Origin: Pseudomonadota bacterium
Lineage (GTDB): Bacteria; Pseudomonadota; Alphaproteobacteria; Sphingomonadales; Sphingomonadaceae
Length of the DNA: 5,871 nt
Direction of reading: 5' to 3'
Assembly: GCA_023400405.1 (NCBI GenBank)
Contig: JAEXFD010000037.1
Coordinates: forward strand, 1 to 5,871
Shown: in pieces, positions 1-5,416 of the stretch
How the letters are laid out: each line of letters begins with the position of its first letter
Position numbering within the stretch: the stretch's first letter is position 1
The notes under the pieces: generated by a model
Database searches by the model: none
The model's input: the letters and a program-made list of their open reading frames with translations, nothing else
What the model was told of the DNA's origin: nothing
Translations under genes and position numbers: made by a program

Positions 1-1
1 G

Positions 2-1141
2 ATTTATCAGGTCTATCTCAACTATGTTGCCCCGGAGGATATTCACGTCTACTCCATTGATGAGGTCTTCATTGATGCGACGAGCTATCTCAGGACATAC
101 CGCCTGACTGCCCGTGAGTTTGCGATGAAGATGATCATGGATGTGCTGAGCAGGACCGGCATCACAGCGACCGCCGGGATCGGCACGAATTTATATCTCT
201 GCAAGATCGCAATGGATATTGAAGCGAAGCATCTTCAAGCCGATAAAAACGGCGTCAGGATCGCCGAGCTTGATGAAATGAGCTACCGGAGGTCTCTTTG
301 GTCGCATCGTCCTTTGACCGATTTTTGGCGGGTCGGCAGCGGCTACGCAAAAAAGCTGGAGGCCAACGGGATGTTTACGATGGGCGATGTCGCGCGGCGG
401 TCTGTGACCGATGAATGGACGCTGTATAAGCTTTTCGGCATCAATGCCGAGCTGTTGATCGATCATGCGTGGGGCTGGGAGCCTTGTACGATTGCGGAGA
501 TTAAGGCGTACAGGCCAAGCACAAACAGTATCAGCTCCGGGCAGGTGCTTCACTGCCCTTATTCGTTTGAAAAGGCAAAGCTGATCACGCGAGAGATGGC
601 GGACATGCTTGCGCTTGATCTGGTGGATAAAGGGCTGGTGACAGATCAAATTGTCTTGACCATTGGCTTTGATATTGAGAACCTGAGAGATCCGGCTATC
701 AGAGGGCAGTATCACGGGGCGGTCACGACGGACCATTACGGTCGTGAAGTTCCGAAGCACGCTCACGGAACTGGAAATCTCGGAAGACATACATCCTCTA
801 CGAAGCAAATCGTGGAAGCTGCATCGGCGCTGTTTGACAGTATTGTAGATAAGAATCTGCTGATCCGGCGCATCAACGTGACTGCAAACCATGTCATAGA
901 GGAAGCTGCCCTGCCTAAGGAGCCGGAAGCGGAGCAGCTTGACCTTTTCACCGATTATGCGGAGGAAGAAGCAAGGCGCAAAGCGGAGGAAACCGAGCTT
1001 GAGCGCGAGAGAACCATGCAGCTTGCCATGCTGACCATCAAAAAGCGATACGGCAAAAACGCGATCCTCAAGGGGATGAACTTCGAGGAAGGCGCAACCG
1101 CAAAAGACCGGAACAGCCAGATCGGAGGTCATAAAGCATGA
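2..1141 (+). CDS. Y-family (UmuC/DinB-like) translesion DNA polymerase, 5'-truncated by window edge
   Basis: Error-prone DNA polymerase that copies past damaged template bases. The frame is open from position 2 with no start in view, so the true start lies upstream; 379 residues are visible and, by family length, roughly the first 100 are missing. Counting from position 2, the catalytic SIDE motif is at residues 18-21 (Asp at 59-61, Glu at 62-64), followed by the family's GIGTN motif at residues 59-63. A helix-hairpin-helix-like segment (WRVGSGYAKKLE) lies near residues 109-120. A little-finger domain follows. QLDLF (935-949, residues 312-316) is a good match to the sliding-clamp binding motif. 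The tail is charged and ends in a conserved-looking KKRYGKNAILKG segment. The stop overlaps the YolD-like start (ATGA, 1138-1141), so the two are probably co-translated. Pairing with YolD is typical of Firmicutes UvrX/YqjW-type polymerases often carried on phages and conjugative elements. Family assignment is secure; the exact subfamily is inference. Confidence 0.93.
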   Translation: MYQVYLNYVAPEDIHVYSIDEVFIDATSYLRTYRLTAREFAMKMIMDVLSRTGITATAGIGTNLYLCKIAMDIEAKHLQADKNGVRIAELDEMSYRRSLWSHRPLTDFWRVGSGYAKKLEANGMFTMGDVARRSVTDEWTLYKLFGINAELLIDHAWGWEPCTIAEIKAYRPSTNSISSGQVLHCPYSFEKAKLITREMADMLALDLVDKGLVTDQIVLTIGFDIENLRDPAIRGQYHGAVTTDHYGREVPKHAHGTGNLGRHTSSTKQIVEAASALFDSIVDKNLLIRRINVTANHVIEEAALPKEPEAEQLDLFTDYAEEEARRKAEETELERERTMQLAMLTIKKRYGKNAILKGMNFEEGATAKDRNSQIGGHKA

Positions 1142-1554
1142 CGGATCAATACGATGACATCATCCATTTGCCTCATCACGTTTCATCGACCAGACCGCGA
1201 ATGTCTGCCATTGACAGGGCGGCTCAGTTTTCTCCATTCGCTGCGCTGACCGGATACGATACATCGATCAAAGAGAGCGCGCGTCTGACCGACGCAAGGA
1301 TAGAGCTTGATGACAGCCAAAAGGAAGAGATCGGCGAAAAGCTGAGGCTCATGACCGGACAGCTTGATGCTGAAATAAAGATAACCTACTTCCTTCCCGA
1401 TACAAAGAAGACCGGCGGCAAGTATGTTCTTGCAGCCGGTGCAGTGAAAAAAGTGGACGAGTATGAGCGCATGATCATCATGGGCGACGGAAAGCAGATC
1501 CCGATAGATGAGGTCATTGATGTTGACTGTGATGTCTTCGGCGAGCCTTGCTGA
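1138..1554 (+). CDS. YolD-like protein, partner of the Y-family polymerase
   Basis: A 138-residue protein of the YolD-like family, whose genes usually sit next to UmuC-like polymerases in Firmicutes. They are thought to be functionally comparable to the UmuD side of polymerase V, although the biochemical role is not well defined. The diagnostic segment is near the N-terminus: LPHH at about residues 11-14, then TRPRMS, then DRAAQFSPFAALTGYD at about residues 26-41. The C-terminal half is predicted to be a small beta-rich domain ending in IPIDEVIDVD. The start is supported by GGAGG at 1124-1128, 9 nt upstream, and by the 4-nt overlap with the polymerase stop codon. No clear T-rich terminator follows. 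Only a weak 5-bp hairpin (1557-1561 with 1569-1573) lies after the stop. Confidence 0.88.
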   Translation: MTDQYDDIIHLPHHVSSTRPRMSAIDRAAQFSPFAALTGYDTSIKESARLTDARIELDDSQKEEIGEKLRLMTGQLDAEIKITYFLPDTKKTGGKYVLAAGAVKKVDEYERMIIMGDGKQIPIDEVIDVDCDVFGEPC

Positions 1555-1594
1555 TTGTCGCTTTTCATGCGACCAAAGGGCATCCAACACCTCC

Positions 1595-1635
1595 TATAAT
1601 GTGGCTGTAAGGTAAAGAAACCGGACAGCCACGTT
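1595..1635 (+). promoter_or_regulatory. -10-like TATAAT with adjoining inverted repeat upstream of the VWA gene
   Basis: TATAAT occurs at 1595-1600 with no recognisable -35 at the normal 16-18 nt spacing and no extended -10 TG, so it is only a candidate promoter. It directly abuts a perfect 8-bp inverted repeat, GTGGCTGT (1601-1608) and ACAGCCAC (1625-1632), with a 16-nt spacer. Two further pairs plus a G-T wobble extend the outer stem to 1598-1635. A start site about 7 nt after the -10 would fall inside the left arm, which fits a repressor operator. If transcription instead comes from upstream, the repeat could fold as a leader hairpin followed by TTTT. The ribosome binding site of the VWA gene begins 7 nt after the repeat. 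Confidence 0.45.
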
Positions 1636-1654
1636 TTATATGGAGGATTTGAAA

Positions 1655-2302
1655 ATGAAGAAGAATTTAACCGAGATCGTGTTCATCCTTGATCGCAGCG
1701 GGTCCATGAGAGGACTCGAAACCGACACCATAGGCGGCTTCAATTCCATGATCGAAAAGCAGAAGAAAGCTGACGGCGACGCGATGATCTCCACCGTCCT
1801 GTTCGACAACGAAAGCGAGGTAATCCATGACCGTGTGAATGTGAAAGATATTCCGCCGATGACGGATAAGGAGTATTCTGTCCGTGGCTGCACGGCGCTT
1901 CTGGACGCAATCGGCGGGGCTATCCACCATATCGGGAACATCCACAAGTATGCCCGTCAGGAAGACGTGCCGGAGCATACGCTGTTCGTCATCACAACCG
2001 ATGGTATGGAGAACGCAAGTCACCGTTATTCCAGTGATAAGGTCAAGCAGATGATCGAAAAAGAAAAGAGCAAATACGGCTGGGAGTTTCTGTTTCTCGG
2101 CGCGAATATCGACGCTGTTGAGACGGCAAAGCAATTTGGCATTGGGGCTGATCGGGCAGTCAACTATCACAGTGATCACGAGGGAACGCAGCTCAATTAC
2201 GAAGTGGTCAGTGAAGCTATCTGTTCTGTCAGATGCAGCCGTCCACTCGGCAAGGCATGGAAGCAGCGTATCGACGAGGATTACGAAAGCAGGAAGAAAT
2301 AA
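1655..2302 (+). CDS. Small von Willebrand factor A (VWA) domain protein
   Basis: A 215-residue cytosolic protein made almost entirely of one VWA domain, a Rossmann-like fold that binds a divalent metal and mediates protein-protein contacts. The metal site appears complete: DRSGS gives Asp13, Ser15 and Ser17 after the hydrophobic strand EIVFIL. Thr80 (RGCTALLDAI) and Asp116 (TTDGMEN) supply the other MIDAS residues. There is no signal peptide or membrane segment. I chose ATG 1655 because GGAGG (1642-1646) sits 8 nt upstream; the in-frame ATG at 1640 would put that ribosome binding site inside the gene and has none of its own. It lies between a repair operon and the mobilization genes and has its own terminator, so it is probably a separate unit. 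Its partner and role are unknown. In other VWA systems such proteins work with MoxR-type ATPases or kinases, but none is visible here. Confidence 0.85.
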   Translation: MKKNLTEIVFILDRSGSMRGLETDTIGGFNSMIEKQKKADGDAMISTVLFDNESEVIHDRVNVKDIPPMTDKEYSVRGCTALLDAIGGAIHHIGNIHKYARQEDVPEHTLFVITTDGMENASHRYSSDKVKQMIEKEKSKYGWEFLFLGANIDAVETAKQFGIGADRAVNYHSDHEGTQLNYEVVSEAICSVRCSRPLGKAWKQRIDEDYESRKK

Positions 2303-2313
2303 GGCTTATAACG

Positions 2314-2343
2314 GAAAGGCGATCAGAAATGAGCGCCTTTTTT
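2314..2343 (+). terminator. Rho-independent terminator of the VWA gene
   Basis: AAAGGCG (2315-2321) pairs with CGCCTTT (2334-2340). Inside it, after an A/G mismatch, TCA (2323-2325) pairs with TGA (2330-2332) around a GAAA tetraloop of the stable GNRA type. The stem runs directly into TTTTTT (2338-2343). It begins 12 nt after the VWA stop codon. Confidence 0.85.
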
Positions 2344-2399
2344 ATGTTCCATGTCAAAAAACTGCTCCGAAATGTCCGTTGTAAGATGAAGAGGAATTA

Positions 2400-2413
2400 C
2401 GGGGAAAACCCCG
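2400..2413. repeat. Short perfect GC hairpin before the transfer-origin region
   Basis: CGGGG (2400-2404) and CCCCG (2409-2413) form a 5-bp stem around an AAAA loop. There is no following T tract, so it is not a terminator. It may belong to the structured leader or oriT region that follows. A 17-codon reading frame (2386-2439) spans it but has no good ribosome binding site. Confidence 0.4.
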
Positions 2414-2440
2414 CGCAGGAATACGATTTAGACGAATAGC

Positions 2441-2540
2441 AAGCAAATCCGGTGTAGCCACACACGGAGATTTTTGATTTAGGGAACCTCCCCTAAATCG
2501 AAAAAACCAGCTTGTTGGGATTCCCCAAACCCCTTTAATT
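2441..2540. other. Candidate origin of transfer (oriT): cluster of three inverted repeats upstream of mobC
   Basis: Three consecutive inverted repeats fill the non-coding DNA just before mobC, where the oriT of mobC-relaxase modules is usually found. First, TCCGGTGT and ACAC-A-CGGA (2448-2468) form an imperfect stem with one bulged A. Second, GATTTAGGG (2476-2484) and CCCTAAATC (2491-2499) form a perfect 9-bp stem with a 6-nt loop. Outer T-A pairs and one G-T wobble extend it to 14 bp (2471-2504). Third, TTGGG (2515-2519) and CCCAA (2524-2528) enclose a 4-nt loop. The second hairpin lacks a T tract on either strand and is not a normal terminator. I see no classical IncP ATCCTG nick core here, so the nick position is not assigned. 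The oriT call is inferred from location and structure. Confidence 0.5.
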
Positions 2541-2562
2541 TACGGCGAAAGGACAGACAAGC

Positions 2563-2892
2563 ATGGCAAACAGGACAAGGCCAATAATCATACGATTTGC
2601 GGTAAGTGCGTATGAAAAAGAACTCATTGAAAACAAGATGGCGATCATGAAAACCCACAACATGGGTGCTTACCTTCGGAAGATGGCGATTGACGGTTAC
2701 ATCATTCAGGTGGACTACACGGAGCAGAAAAAACTCGCGGCTGCGGTCAACAAAGTCGGCGCAAACTTCAACCAAATCTGCAAGCGTGTCAACTCCACCG
2801 GACACTGCTACGAGCAAGACCTTGCCGAGATGAAGGAGCTGATGAAGCAGATATGGCAATTACTAAAATCAAACCAATCAGAGGAACTATAA
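2563..2892 (+). CDS. mobC: MobC-like relaxosome accessory protein
   Basis: A 109-residue DNA-binding accessory protein of the relaxosome. MobC-type proteins bind oriT, help melt the strand around the nick, and assist the relaxase. The N-terminal part (RTRPIIIRFAVSAYEKELIENK) resembles the ribbon-helix-helix type beginning of this family. The middle NMGAYLRKMAIDGYI and the later AAAVNKVGANFNQICKRVN match the pattern of bacterial mobilisation proteins, which typically have a conserved helix with N-x-N-Q-I. The start is supported by AAAGGA (2548-2553), 9 nt upstream. The 3' end overlaps the relaxase gene by 40 nt in another frame, implying translational coupling. It lies directly downstream of the candidate oriT, the expected target. 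Confidence 0.87.
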   Translation: MANRTRPIIIRFAVSAYEKELIENKMAIMKTHNMGAYLRKMAIDGYIIQVDYTEQKKLAAAVNKVGANFNQICKRVNSTGHCYEQDLAEMKELMKQIWQLLKSNQSEEL

Positions 2893-4226
2893 GCAAGGCT
2901 CTTGCATACATCGAAAACCCGGACAAAACTGACGAGAAACTGCTTGTCTCTTCCTTCGGATGCTCCATAGAAACTGCGGCAAAGGAATTCGAGTGGACGC
3001 GCAGGAACGCCGAACAGCAGGGCATGAATCCGACAAAGATTATTGCACGTCACATGATTCAGTCCTTCGCGGTCGGAGAAGTCTCGCCGGAGCTTGCTCA
3101 TGAAATCGGGCAGCAATTTGCCGACGAAGTTCTGCAAGGAAAATACGAGTATGTTCTTGCAACTCACATCGACAAGGGTCATGTTCATAATCATATTATC
3201 TTCAATGCCGTCAACTTTGTAGATTACCACGCATACAAGAGCTATAAAAAGATTTACTATGAAACACAGGAAATCAGCGACCGCCTTTGCAAAGAAAACG
3301 GGCTGTCGGTGATCCCGCCCAGCCAGAGCAAAGGCAAGAGCTACAAGGAATATACCGAGGCCAAGAACGGGACGAGTTGGAAACAAAAACTCAAGATGAC
3401 CATTGACCGGAGCGTCATCACAGCATCCGGCTACGAAGACTTCCTGAAGCTGATGGAAGAAGCCGGGTATGAAATAAAACCCGGCAAATACATCTCCTTC
3501 CGTGCAGCCGGTCAGGAGAGGTTTACCCGTGCAAAAACAATCGGGGACAACTACACAGAAGAGCGAATCAAAGAGCGTATTAAGGGCAGAAGCTCACGGC
3601 GTATTGCGTTCCGTCGGGAAAGCAAAGGCATCAGCCTTATCATTGATATTCAGAACTGTCTAAAGGCTCAGGAGAGCAAAGGCTACGAGCATTGGGCTAA
3701 GATAAACAACCTCAAGCAAGCGTCGGCAACGCTCAATTATCTGACAGAAAACAATCTCCTGAAATATGCGGACATTGAAACAAAGATGGCTGACCTGACA
3801 AGCTCTTATCAGAAGACTGGAAGTGATCTAAAGAAGCTCGAAAAGAGATTGAAACAAGTGCAGCTTCTCATCAAGCACATCAGCCAGTATCAGCGCACCA
3901 AGCCGGTGTATGACCAGTACCGCAAGGCGAAAAAGCGGGATGAGTATTTCAAGCAGCATTCCGCCGACATCACAATCTATGAGGCGTCCCGTGACACTCT
4001 CAAGGCAATGCAGACGGGCGATAAAATCCCCAGCCTGTCTTCCCTTGCCTCAGAGCAGGAGCGTCTTGTTCAAGAGCAGCAGCGGCTCTATGATGAACGG
4101 CACAAGCTGGACAAGGATAGTAAGAAAATTGAGACGATGAAAAGGAATGTAGACAGCATCCTCGGCATCGGTCGGGAAAGTAAGGAGACCAACCAAGAAG
4201 TTGCCAAGGACAATAACAGAGAATAA
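2853..4226 (+). CDS. MOBP-type relaxase/mobilization nuclease
   Basis: A 457-residue relaxase that nicks one DNA strand at oriT, stays covalently attached through a tyrosine, and leads the strand into the recipient. The N-terminal nuclease domain (about residues 1-240) has Tyr19 in KALAYIENP as the likely catalytic tyrosine. The metal-binding HxHNH signature is in DKGHVHNHII (His110, His112, Asn113, His114). Residues 156-175 (PSQSKGKSYKEY) and 224-243 (TRAKTIGDNYTEERIKERIK) resemble conserved parts of the relaxase/mobilization nuclease family (PF03432). The C-terminal half is highly charged and predicted coiled coil, about 305-350 and 397-435. It has no helicase or primase domain, which suits a mobilization protein. 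No coupling protein or type IV secretion gene is visible in the window, so transfer may depend on genes elsewhere. ATG 2853 gives the canonical relaxase N-terminus. Its AAGGAG (2833-2838) is 14 nt away, so coupling to mobC is likely. Confidence 0.93.
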   Translation: MAITKIKPIRGTISKALAYIENPDKTDEKLLVSSFGCSIETAAKEFEWTRRNAEQQGMNPTKIIARHMIQSFAVGEVSPELAHEIGQQFADEVLQGKYEYVLATHIDKGHVHNHIIFNAVNFVDYHAYKSYKKIYYETQEISDRLCKENGLSVIPPSQSKGKSYKEYTEAKNGTSWKQKLKMTIDRSVITASGYEDFLKLMEEAGYEIKPGKYISFRAAGQERFTRAKTIGDNYTEERIKERIKGRSSRRIAFRRESKGISLIIDIQNCLKAQESKGYEHWAKINNLKQASATLNYLTENNLLKYADIETKMADLTSSYQKTGSDLKKLEKRLKQVQLLIKHISQYQRTKPVYDQYRKAKKRDEYFKQHSADITIYEASRDTLKAMQTGDKIPSLSSLASEQERLVQEQQRLYDERHKLDKDSKKIETMKRNVDSILGIGRESKETNQEVAKDNNRE

Positions 4227-4266
4227 AAAAACAGACCGCCGAAACCGGTTAATGGCTTCGGCGGTT
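4225..4266. terminator. Hairpin terminator after the relaxase gene, possibly bidirectional
   Basis: ACCGCCGAA (4235-4243) pairs perfectly with TTCGGCGGT (4257-4265), a 9-bp GC-rich stem around a 13-nt loop. On the + strand it starts 8 nt after the relaxase stop and is followed by an interrupted T-rich stretch (TTGCGTGTTT), which is only moderate. On the - strand it is followed by seven Ts (complement of 4225-4231), which is a textbook terminator. It can therefore stop the relaxase transcript and would also block transcription coming from the right. Confidence 0.75.
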
Positions 4267-4587
4267 TGCGTGTTTCAGCTTTCTTATTTTCTGAGATTGC
4301 CGTCTCTGCGCATGGTTGCCTTCGTGGACTCCATCATGTCTTTCAATGACTAACGGACTGTGCAGCGAAGATTCGGTGCAGAAAGCATACTGAAAAAGCA
4401 TTCCCTGTGAAGGAGACCTTCTGATGCCGGAAGAGTTTATCGCTTACACTGCAAAGATAGTAAAAAGCAAATGCGAGACAAATAGTGACATGGGGAGTCA
4501 TCGAGAAATGGCTTCCTAATGTTTGCGATTATATTTTTGTTGTCTCTGATATTTCGGCGAGCTTTAATATTTTATTAGCGTAATCAA
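4267..4587. other. Non-coding or decayed spacer between mobilization and defence modules
   Basis: About 320 nt with no convincing gene on either strand and no recognisable tRNA or other RNA. Small structures visible are a 6-bp direct repeat GTGCAG (4360-4365 and 4376-4381) flanking CGAA-GA-TTCG, and GAAGG-AGA-CCTTC (4409-4421). It also contains one 31-codon reading frame (4424-4519), described separately. From about 4520 the DNA becomes visibly AT-rich, up to the promoter at 4588. It may be a remnant of a deleted gene or the joint between two inserted modules; neither is proven. Confidence 0.5.
4424..4519 (+). CDS. Possible 31-codon small ORF of unknown function
   Basis: The frame begins MPEEFIAYTAKIVK and ends at TAA 4517-4519. 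It is worth listing because AAGGAG (4410-4415) lies 8 nt before the ATG, a near-ideal ribosome binding site. That site is inside a small inverted repeat, GAAGG (4409-4413) and CCTTC (4417-4421), which could mask it in RNA. There is no recognisable domain or obvious promoter. It could equally be the remnant of a longer decayed gene, or chance. Confidence 0.25.
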   Translation: MPEEFIAYTAKIVKSKCETNSDMGSHREMAS

Positions 4588-4616
4588 TTGTAAACAGGGC
4601 GTTTTTGTGATATAAT
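4588..4616 (+). promoter_or_regulatory. Near-consensus sigma-A promoter of the HTH regulator gene
   Basis: TTGTAA (4588-4593) and a perfect TATAAT (4611-4616) are separated by 17 nt. A TG one base before the -10 (4608-4609) makes it an extended -10 promoter. Transcription would start near 4623, leaving a leader of about 37 nt before ATG 4660. This shows that the regulator and defence unit is transcribed separately from the relaxase operon. Confidence 0.8.
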
Positions 4617-4659
4617 TTCCTCTAGTGTTTTGCCACTACTTTTTTACGAGGTGAAGATC

Positions 4660-4872
4660 ATGAAAGCAAGCTACAAAAAGCTCTTTAGAATACTCGTTGA
4701 TAAGGATATGAGCAAGGTCGATCTTCGCAAGGAAACCGGCTTATCCTCAAATACTATGACAAAAATCCGCAGGGGCGAGTATGTGTCGATGGAAGCCTTA
4801 AATAAAATCTGTGTTGTTTTGAATTGCAACATCGGAGACATCGTTGAATTCGTTGAAGACGATGCCGAGTGA
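4660..4872 (+). CDS. Small XRE/Cro-C1 family HTH regulator (YozG-like)
   Basis: A 70-residue DNA-binding protein that is essentially one helix-turn-helix domain of the HTH_26/YozG-like type. The HTH spans about residues 18-40: SKVDLRKETGLSS, then recognition helix NTMTKIRRGE. The usual family ending LNCNIGDIVEFV follows at residues 54-65. I prefer ATG 4660 over the upstream TTG at 4630 because GAGGTG (4648-4653) is 6 nt before it and the domain begins there. It is expressed from the strong promoter just upstream and lies 86 nt before the brxF-like gene. That gap contains repeated TTTGGGA sequences, so this protein is the natural candidate to control the defence operon and perhaps itself. No effector or dimerization domain is present. 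Its target is inference. Confidence 0.88.
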   Translation: MKASYKKLFRILVDKDMSKVDLRKETGLSSNTMTKIRRGEYVSMEALNKICVVLNCNIGDIVEFVEDDAE

Positions 4873-4880
4873 GTCCTGTT

Positions 4881-4938
4881 TTTGGGACTTAATTGCTGAT
4901 ATGATATGTTTGGGATTAGATATAGAATGCGCCCAAAC
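4881..4938 (+). promoter_or_regulatory. Candidate promoter and operator of the brxF-brxC operon
   Basis: The 86-nt gap between regulator and brxF-like gene holds TGATATGAT (4897-4905), an extended -10 with no good -35. TTTGGGA occurs twice in direct orientation, at 4881-4887 and 4909-4915. The second copy is also the left arm of a perfect 7-bp inverted repeat, GTTTGGG (4908-4914) and CCCAAAC (4932-4938), with a 17-nt spacer. A start site about 7 nt after the -10 would fall in the second copy, so a bound repressor could block initiation. Assignment to the adjacent HTH protein is inference. Confidence 0.45.
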
Positions 4939-4958
4939 GATCACGGAAAGGAGCAGGT

Positions 4959-5405
4959 ATGGACTTCAAAAAGTCATCGTCCATAACGAGTGAAATGTTG
5001 ATTCACAAACCGAATGGTATTCCGATAGTCTTATGTTCTTCTGCTCCGCGGGTAATGAGAAAGCTCAGTGAAGCAGGGTACATTTCGCTTAGTCTAAACA
5101 AAGAAGTCTCTTCTGCATTATTGAAGTTCAGCGTTGATGACCGACCGTCAAAAGTGCTGGATGTCATTCAAAACCTGCTGGAAGAAACAGCCGCGTCGGT
5201 CATCGTCACCGACTTTGAGATGCTGTTTGACCCACGTTATAAGCTCGATGTTCTCAAGGTGTTTTGCGATGCCGCCAGGACGAAGAATATTGCGGTGAAA
5301 TGGTGCGGCTCGGTTACGGAAGACAGCCTGTGTTTTTCCGAGCCTCAGTACCCTGATTATCACAACTATACAATTGAACGATACACAATCATCTGTGTCA
5401 AATAG
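4959..5405 (+). CDS. brxF: BrxF-like protein of a BREX type 3 phage-defence system, lacking a Walker A motif
   Basis: A 148-residue protein that I assign to BrxF, the small first gene of BREX type 3 loci. Its molecular role is not established. The match is from family pattern recalled, not searched. It has GYISLSLNKEVSSALL (about 40-55), a Walker B-like hydrophobic strand VIVTDFEMLFDPRYKLD (81-97), and then KWCGS and the C-terminal FSEPQYPDY (126-134), resembling the family's typical E-P-x-x-P-x-Y ending. BrxF is named as P-loop-containing. Here the expected GxxxxGK[ST] region (about 20-35, GIPIVLCSSAPRVMRKL) has no such motif, so ATP binding by this copy is doubtful. AAAGGAG (4947-4953) lies 5 nt before the start. 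The ATPase gene follows after only 11 nt, indicating one operon. Confidence in BrxF rests partly on that neighbour. Confidence 0.75.
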   Translation: MDFKKSSSITSEMLIHKPNGIPIVLCSSAPRVMRKLSEAGYISLSLNKEVSSALLKFSVDDRPSKVLDVIQNLLEETAASVIVTDFEMLFDPRYKLDVLKVFCDAARTKNIAVKWCGSVTEDSLCFSEPQYPDYHNYTIERYTIICVK

Positions 5406-5416
5406 GAGGAAGCTCA

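Noticed and set aside
191..1132. A 313-codon open frame on the minus strand across the polymerase gene
   Set aside because: It lies entirely antisense to a gene with clear catalytic motifs, and its translation shows no recognisable domain. It is best explained by the codon pattern of the real gene.
1557..1573. GTCGC/GCGAC hairpin after the YolD-like gene as a terminator
   Set aside because: The stem is only 5 bp with a 7-nt loop, and no T tract follows on either strand.
2329..2439. Possible short peptide gene between the VWA gene and mobC, ending in PAQEYDLDE
   Set aside because: The frame starts inside the terminator hairpin. Later ATGs (2344, 2386) lack a good ribosome binding site, and it crosses a hairpin. 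Conservation in relatives would be needed to accept it.
2808..3386. A 192-codon minus-strand frame across mobC and the relaxase gene
   Set aside because: It is antisense to the relaxase nuclease domain with its HxHNH motif, and has no supporting context of its own.
4267..4350. Short minus-strand peptide (MESTKATMRRDG-type) in the gap after the relaxase gene
   Set aside because: It is only about 17 codons, with a weak ribosome binding site and no homology I recognise.
4630..4659. TTG at 4630 as start of the HTH regulator
   Set aside because: It would begin only about 7 nt after the predicted transcription start, with no ribosome binding site. ATG 4660 has GAGGTG at good spacing and matches the domain boundary.
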